Shown here piece after piece: positions 59,975 through 64,000 of a DNA stretch of 64,000 nt (position 1 is its first letter; the number at the start of each line of letters is the position of its first letter). The translations under genes were made by a program, and so were the position numbers. Under the pieces are notes generated by a model. It made no database searches and was not told where the DNA came from. It saw only the letters and a list, made by a program, of their open reading frames with translations. This DNA comes from Saccharothrix espanaensis DSM 44229 (GTDB taxonomy: Bacteria; Actinomycetota; Actinomycetes; Mycobacteriales; Pseudonocardiaceae). The stretch spans positions 7,513,501-7,577,500 of the forward strand of contig NC_019673.1 in assembly GCF_000328705.1 (NCBI RefSeq). Direction: 5' to 3'.

Positions 59975-61399
59975 CTAAGCGTGGTCGTCCTCTCCGAGCC
60001 GGTGCACCCGGATGAGGTTGGTCGAGCCGATGGTGCCAGGCGGGGAGCCCGCCACGACGACGACCAGGTCACCGGGCTGGTACCGGCCGATGTGCAGCAT
60101 CGACACGTCCACCTGGCGGACCATCCCGTCCGTCGAGTCCACCTTAGGCACCAGGAACGTCTCGGTGCCCCACGTGAGAGCAAGCTGACTGCGCACGCTC
60201 TGCTCGGGTGTGAACGCCAGCAGCGGCAGGTGCGTGTGCAGCCGGGCCAGCCGGCGCACCGTGTCACCCGACTGGGTGAACGCGACCAGGGCCTTGGCGT
60301 TGAGCCGCTCGCCGATGTCGCGGGCCGCGTAGGAGATCACGCCCCGCTTGGTGCGCGGCACGTGGGTCAGCGGCGGGACCTGCGTGGACTCGGTCTCCAC
60401 GGCCTCGATGATCCGGCCCATGGTCTTGACCGACTCGATCGCGTACCGGCCGACCGACGTCTCGCCGGAGAGCATCAGCGCGTCCGCGCCGTCGAGCACG
60501 GCGTTGGCCACGTCCGAGGTCTCGGCGCGGGTCGGCCGCGAGTTCTGGATCATCGAGTCGAGCATCTGGGTGGCGACGATCACCGGCTTGGCGTTCTCGC
60601 GGGCGATCTGGATCGCGCGCTTCTGCACCAGCGGCACGTGCTCCAGCGGCAGTTCCACGCCCAGGTCGCCGCGGGCGACCATGACGCCGTCGAACGCCAG
60701 CACGATCGCCTCGAGGTTGTCGACCGCCTCCGGCTTCTCGATCTTGGCGATGACCGGGCGGCGGCCGTGGCCGACGCGGTCCATCACCTGGTGCACCAGG
60801 TCGATGTCGGCCGGGGAGCGCACGAAGGACAGCGCGATGAAGTCCACGCCCAGGTTGAGGGCGAACTCCAGGTCGTCGATGTCCTTTTCGGACAGCGCCG
60901 GCACGGAGACGTCCATGCCCGGCAGCGAGAGGCCCTTGTTGTTGCTGACCGGGCCGCCCTCGGTGACCTCGCACACCACGTCGGGGCCCTCGATGTCGGT
61001 GACGACCAGGCCGACCTTGCCGTCGTCCACCAGCAGCCGGTCGCCGACCTTGGCGTCCTTGGACAGCTCCTTGTACGTGGTGGACACCCGGTCGTGGGTG
61101 CCCTCGACGTCCTCGACGGTCACCCGGACGACGTCACCGGTGCGCCACTCGACGGGGCCGTGGGCGAACCGGCCGAGCCGGATCTTGGGGCCCTGGAGGT
61201 CGGCCAGGATGCCGACCGCGCGCCCGCTCTCGTCCGAGGCGGCGCGGACGAGGTCGTAGACCTGCTTGTGGTCGGCATGACTGCCGTGGCTGAAATTCAT
61301 CCGGGCCACGTCCATACCGGCCGCCACCAACTCGTTGACCTTGTCCTCGGTCGCGGTGGCGGGGCCCATCGTACAGACGATCTTCGCGCGTCGACTCAC
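59975..61399 (-). CDS. pyk: Pyruvate kinase
   Basis: The product is 474 residues from GTG 61397-61399. It starts RRAKIVCTMGPATATEDKVN and has MDVARMNFSHGSH, ADLQGPKIRLG, SLPGMDVSVPALSEKD and VIAKIEKPEAVDN with the catalytic Lys, then VMVARGDLGVELPLEHVP. A C-terminal allosteric domain is present. It converts PEP and ADP to pyruvate and ATP. A TAGGCT hexamer 8 bases before the GTG suggests a short leader. Confidence 0.97.
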   Translation of the reverse strand: MSRRAKIVCTMGPATATEDKVNELVAAGMDVARMNFSHGSHADHKQVYDLVRAASDESGRAVGILADLQGPKIRLGRFAHGPVEWRTGDVVRVTVEDVEGTHDRVSTTYKELSKDAKVGDRLLVDDGKVGLVVTDIEGPDVVCEVTEGGPVSNNKGLSLPGMDVSVPALSEKDIDDLEFALNLGVDFIALSFVRSPADIDLVHQVMDRVGHGRRPVIAKIEKPEAVDNLEAIVLAFDGVMVARGDLGVELPLEHVPLVQKRAIQIARENAKPVIVATQMLDSMIQNSRPTRAETSDVANAVLDGADALMLSGETSVGRYAIESVKTMGRIIEAVETESTQVPPLTHVPRTKRGVISYAARDIGERLNAKALVAFTQSGDTVRRLARLHTHLPLLAFTPEQSVRSQLALTWGTETFLVPKVDSTDGMVRQVDVSMLHIGRYQPGDLVVVVAGSPPGTIGSTNLIRVHRLGEDDHA

Positions 61400-61481
61400 G
61401 TTCCGAGAGCCTAGTCCCTGGCACTGGACCGATCAGGATGTACCGGGAAGTAATCTGCCGGAACCGGGCACAATCGGGCTC

Positions 61482-61823
61482 GTGAGCCGCAGAATCCTTC
61501 CGTTCGTGACCGCTGTGTTGCTCAGCGTCATCGTCCTGTTCACCCCTCAGTCAGGTGTCCCGGACTCGCCCGCGGGCACCGACAAGGTGGTGCACGTCCT
61601 GCTGTTCGCGCTGCTCGCGGGCACCGGCCTGTGGGCCCGGCTGCCGCTGGTCCCGCTGCTCACGGCCCTGGTGGCCTACGCCGCGGTGTCCGAGGTGCTG
61701 CAGTGGCTGATCACCCCGCTCGGCCGCGGCGGGGACGTGCTGGACGGCCTGGTGGACGTCGCCGGCGTCGCGCTGGGCTGGCTGGTGGCGCGGCTCGCGC
61801 TCAGCGGAAGCCGACCTCGCTGA
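61482..61823 (+). CDS. VanZ-like membrane protein
   Basis: The product is 113 residues from GTG 61482. Helices: FVTAVLLSVIVLFTP, VVHVLLFALLAGTGLWA, LVPLLTALVAYAAVSEVLQ and GVALGWLVARLAL. DKVVHVLLFALLA, SEVLQWLITPLGRGGDVLDG fit the VanZ-like family, whose members include teicoplanin-resistance VanZ; the general role is unclear. Its last 23 bases overlap the convergent DUF2461 gene. Confidence 0.82.
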   Translation: MSRRILPFVTAVLLSVIVLFTPQSGVPDSPAGTDKVVHVLLFALLAGTGLWARLPLVPLLTALVAYAAVSEVLQWLITPLGRGGDVLDGLVDVAGVALGWLVARLALSGSRPR

Positions 61824-62454
61824 CACCGATGTGGTCGGCGCACCAGTCCACGAACGGGTCGGCCTCGCGCCACGCCCGGCGCACCCGGTCCAGGCAGCCC
61901 GGCTCGTGCAGGACGTCGTCCGGCGGCCAGCTGCGCGCCACGAACAGCCGCTTGTGCCTGAGCAGCCCGATCCGGGGGTGCTCGGGGTCGAACCCGCGCG
62001 GGGCGCGCTTGAGCTGGTCGCCGCGCACCTCCCAGCCGCCCTTGGTCAGCTTCGCCAGGATCTTCTCCAACGCCCGGCCGCGCACGTCGTCGGCGACCGA
62101 TTCGCGGTAGCGGGCGATCTGGTCGGAGGCCATGAAGAACGACCCGGCGCCGACGTACAACCCCTCCGTGCCGATCTGGACGTAGTGCGCGCCGCCGCCC
62201 CGCCCCAGCTCGACCACGCCGCCGCAGTGGGTCTTGTACGGCGTCTTGTCCTTGCTGAACCGGACGTCCCGGTAGGGCCGGAACACCTTGCCCTTGCCGA
62301 ACTCCGGCTCCAGCACGGCGAGCAGCGCCTCCATCGGCGCGCGCACGTCGGACTGGTAGGTGTGCTTGTGATCGTCCCAGTAGGCCTTCGAGTTGTCGCC
62401 CTCCAGCCCGTCGAAGAAGTCGATGGCGTACTCGCCGAAGCCGGTGAATTCCAC
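61801..62454 (-). CDS. DUF2461 family protein
   Basis: The product is 217 residues from GTG 62452-62454. There is no clear Shine-Dalgarno, so a leaderless mRNA is possible. Motifs are FDGLEGDNSKAYWDDHKHTY, FRPYRDVRFSKDKTPYKTHC and LYVGAGSFFMASDQIARYR, all typical of DUF2461 (TIGR02453). The biochemical function is not known. An upstream frame to 62640 lacks homology. Confidence 0.88.
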   Translation of the reverse strand: MEFTGFGEYAIDFFDGLEGDNSKAYWDDHKHTYQSDVRAPMEALLAVLEPEFGKGKVFRPYRDVRFSKDKTPYKTHCGGVVELGRGGGAHYVQIGTEGLYVGAGSFFMASDQIARYRESVADDVRGRALEKILAKLTKGGWEVRGDQLKRAPRGFDPEHPRIGLLRHKRLFVARSWPPDDVLHEPGCLDRVRRAWREADPFVDWCADHIGVSEVGFR

Positions 62455-62535
62455 GGCGTACAGCTTACGGCCGCCGGCGCGACGCCTCGGTCGCGTGGAA
62501 TAACCGCCTGGTGACAGGGCGTGCATAATCGGCGC

Positions 62536-64000
62536 GTGGGTAGGAAATCGGCGCTGGCCGGCTGGCTGCACGAACTCGACGCTCAGGACATCCGGGACAT
62601 CCTCGCGCTGCGCAAGGACGCGGCGGACACCCATCCCCACTCGTTGCGCGGGCTCGCCGACGAGCTGACCGCCCCGGCCTCGCTCAAGCGGGCCGTGGAC
62701 GGGCTCGACCGCGCGTGCCGTGACGTGCTGGACGCGGTGCTGCGATTAGGCGCGGACGCGAGCCCCGACAGCGTCGCGGAAACGTTGCGCTGCAACGGCA
62801 AGTCGTCCCGCGCGGAACTCAGGCGGGCGCTGGAGCGGTTGCGCGCGCACGCCCTGGTGTGGCCGGCCGGCGACCGGCTGCGGGCGGCGACCGGGCTGCG
62901 ACCGGCCGAGGGCGACCCGCCCCGGCGGATCACGCCGCCACCGCGCGCGCCGCGCCGGACCGGGCAGCACAAGGGGTTCGCCGACCGCGCGGCCATCCAC
63001 CCCGCGACGTCCACTGTGGACGGGATAACCAGGCTGGTCGAGCTCTGTGACAACGATGTCGTCACCACCCGCGGCGGGGTCGGCGTGCGCGAGCTGCGCC
63101 GGATCGCGGGCGCGCTGCGGGCCGACGAGACGCGCACCCGGCTGTGGCTGGAACTGGCCGTGGAGGCGCGGCTGCTCGCGGTCGCCGACCAGGACCGGCG
63201 GGTGCTGCCCACGACCAGGTCGGACGACTGGCGCGGCGCGTCGCCCGCGGACCGGCTCGCGGCGCTGGCCGGCGCGTGGCCGCGGATGACGTGGACGCCC
63301 GCGAAGCCGCGCCCGGCGCTGGCCGAGCAGTCATCGGAGCACGGCGACACGACCCGGCGGGGCGTGCTGGAGCAGTACGCCGGGCTGGCCGAGGACGAGG
63401 CGTTCGAGCACCGCCACGAGGTGGTCGCGGAGCTGGTGTGGGCGCGGCCCGCCGCGCACAGCCCGCAGGCCACCGAGGCCGCGCTGGTCGAGGCGGAGAC
63501 GATCGGGCTGGTGGCGCTGGGCGCGCTGACCGCGCTGGGCCGGGCCGTGCTGACCGGCGACGAGTCGCGGGCGGCGGCCGGGTTCGTGCCGCCCGCGGCG
63601 GACCGGGCGCACCTGAGACCCGACCTGACGGCGGTGGCGGCGGGGCTGCCCGGCCGGGAGCTGAGCGCGGCGCTGGACCTGGTGGCGGACCCGGCGGCGG
63701 GCGGCTGGCGGTTCACCGGGGCGAGCGTGCGGCGGGCGCTGGACGCCGGGCACACCCCGGACGAGGTGCTCGCCCGGCTGGCCGAGGTGGCCGAGCACGG
63801 CGTGCCGCAGACGCTGGAGCGGCTGGTCCGCGAGGTGGCCCGGCGGCACGGCCAGGTCACCGTGACGGCGGTGGCGTGCTGCGTGCGCGCCGACGACCCG
63901 AACCTGGTCGGCGAGATCGTCCGGCACCGGTCGCTGGCCGCGCTCGACCTGCACCGGCTGGGCCCGACCGTGCTCGCGTCGGCCAGGCCCGCCGACGAGA
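62536..64000 (+). CDS. Helicase C-terminal-associated (XPB/Ssl2 N-terminal-like) protein, partial
   Basis: From GTG 62536 the frame stays open to the window edge (488 codons); homologues such as M. tuberculosis Rv0862c are about 750 residues, so the end is missing. The N-terminus (ALAGWLHELDAQDIRDILALR) and the block at about 350-450 (RPDLTAVAAGLPGRELSAAL, WRFTGASVRRALDAGHTP, VPQTLERLVREVARRHGQV) match the PF13625 helicase-associated fold. In mycobacteria the homologue lies beside the XPB helicase, where a role in DNA repair is presumed. It is divergent from DUF2461. Confidence 0.88.
   Translation, partial: MGRKSALAGWLHELDAQDIRDILALRKDAADTHPHSLRGLADELTAPASLKRAVDGLDRACRDVLDAVLRLGADASPDSVAETLRCNGKSSRAELRRALERLRAHALVWPAGDRLRAATGLRPAEGDPPRRITPPPRAPRRTGQHKGFADRAAIHPATSTVDGITRLVELCDNDVVTTRGGVGVRELRRIAGALRADETRTRLWLELAVEARLLAVADQDRRVLPTTRSDDWRGASPADRLAALAGAWPRMTWTPAKPRPALAEQSSEHGDTTRRGVLEQYAGLAEDEAFEHRHEVVAELVWARPAAHSPQATEAALVEAETIGLVALGALTALGRAVLTGDESRAAAGFVPPAADRAHLRPDLTAVAAGLPGRELSAALDLVADPAAGGWRFTGASVRRALDAGHTPDEVLARLAEVAEHGVPQTLERLVREVARRHGQVTVTAVACCVRADDPNLVGEIVRHRSLAALDLHRLGPTVLASARPADE

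Noticed and set aside
26117-61399. A natural-product gene cluster, suggested by SARP, LAL, AraC, decarboxylase, MFS and AlkZ-like genes
   Set aside because: No polyketide, peptide, terpene or RiPP core enzyme is present; these genes are scattered among housekeeping genes such as gnd, pyk and tesB.

Overview
The window is one contiguous piece of a very GC-rich actinobacterial chromosome. GTG starts, near-total G/C at third codon positions, GG(A/G)GG-type ribosome sites and hairpin terminators without U-tracts all fit. The gene families fit Pseudonocardiales (Saccharothrix / Actinosynnema / Lentzea type): paired DUF397 and DUF5753-HTH genes, SARP/AfsR and LAL-LuxR regulators, a SigE-family sigma factor, a CebR-type LacI repressor and DasR-like sites. 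The genus is an inference. I see no rRNA, tRNA, CRISPR array, transposase or integrase. This looks like ordinary chromosome with some accessory traits.

Layout. 0-5 kb: the start of a sigma factor, a membrane metallophosphoesterase, then a compact polyamine operon (ornithine-type decarboxylase, SpeD, SpeE-like). 5-11 kb: a MerR regulator with its target membrane gene, an S9 peptidase, a coupled lipid methyltransferase / DUF1295 pair and a secreted repeat protein. 11-16 kb: a tandem glycine riboswitch driving gcvT-glyA, then small membrane proteins, including a 53-residue one. 16-22.5 kb: acyl-CoA metabolism (CaiB-type racemase, acyl-CoA dehydrogenase, thiolase, FadB). 22.6-28 kb: a large secreted phosphodiester-glycosidase/metallophosphoesterase fusion, an AraC regulator behind a DasR-type site and a DM13 lipid-anchored or membrane protein. 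28-33 kb: an AlkZ-like protein, a CebR-like LacI repressor and a GH1 beta-glucosidase. 33-46 kb: a MacB-type ABC exporter, a LAL-LuxR regulator, a GH18 chitinase and an AfsR-like SARP. 46-52 kb: DedA, DUF397/HTH and a SulP-carbonic anhydrase fusion. 52-64 kb: gnd, MFS and LysE exporters, an Lrp regulator, a probably inactive beta-lactamase-fold lipoprotein, a group II decarboxylase, pyk-tesB, VanZ, DUF2461 and the start of an XPB-associated helicase-domain protein.

How the parts connect. Two sugar-polymer controls are visible in the DNA. Palindromes built on GAGAGCGCTC lie before the LacI gene, the beta-glucosidase and the chitinase. DasR-like TGGTCT(A/G)GACC(A/T) elements lie in the chitinase promoter and in a promoter reading towards the AraC gene. 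This suggests joint control of chitin and beta-glucan use. The gcvT-glyA pair has a clear tandem glycine riboswitch and promoter. The polyamine genes form a single transcription unit that could make spermidine from ornithine.

The most unusual items are the SpeE homologue with an altered SAM-binding motif, the beta-lactamase-fold lipoprotein that lacks the SxxK catalytic residues, the FadB with a shortened dehydrogenase segment, the palindrome shared by the DUF5753 regulator and a divergent CxxC protein, and a 19-codon leader reading frame that overlaps the beta-glucosidase start. No complete natural-product cluster is present, although several regulators of the kind found near such clusters are.
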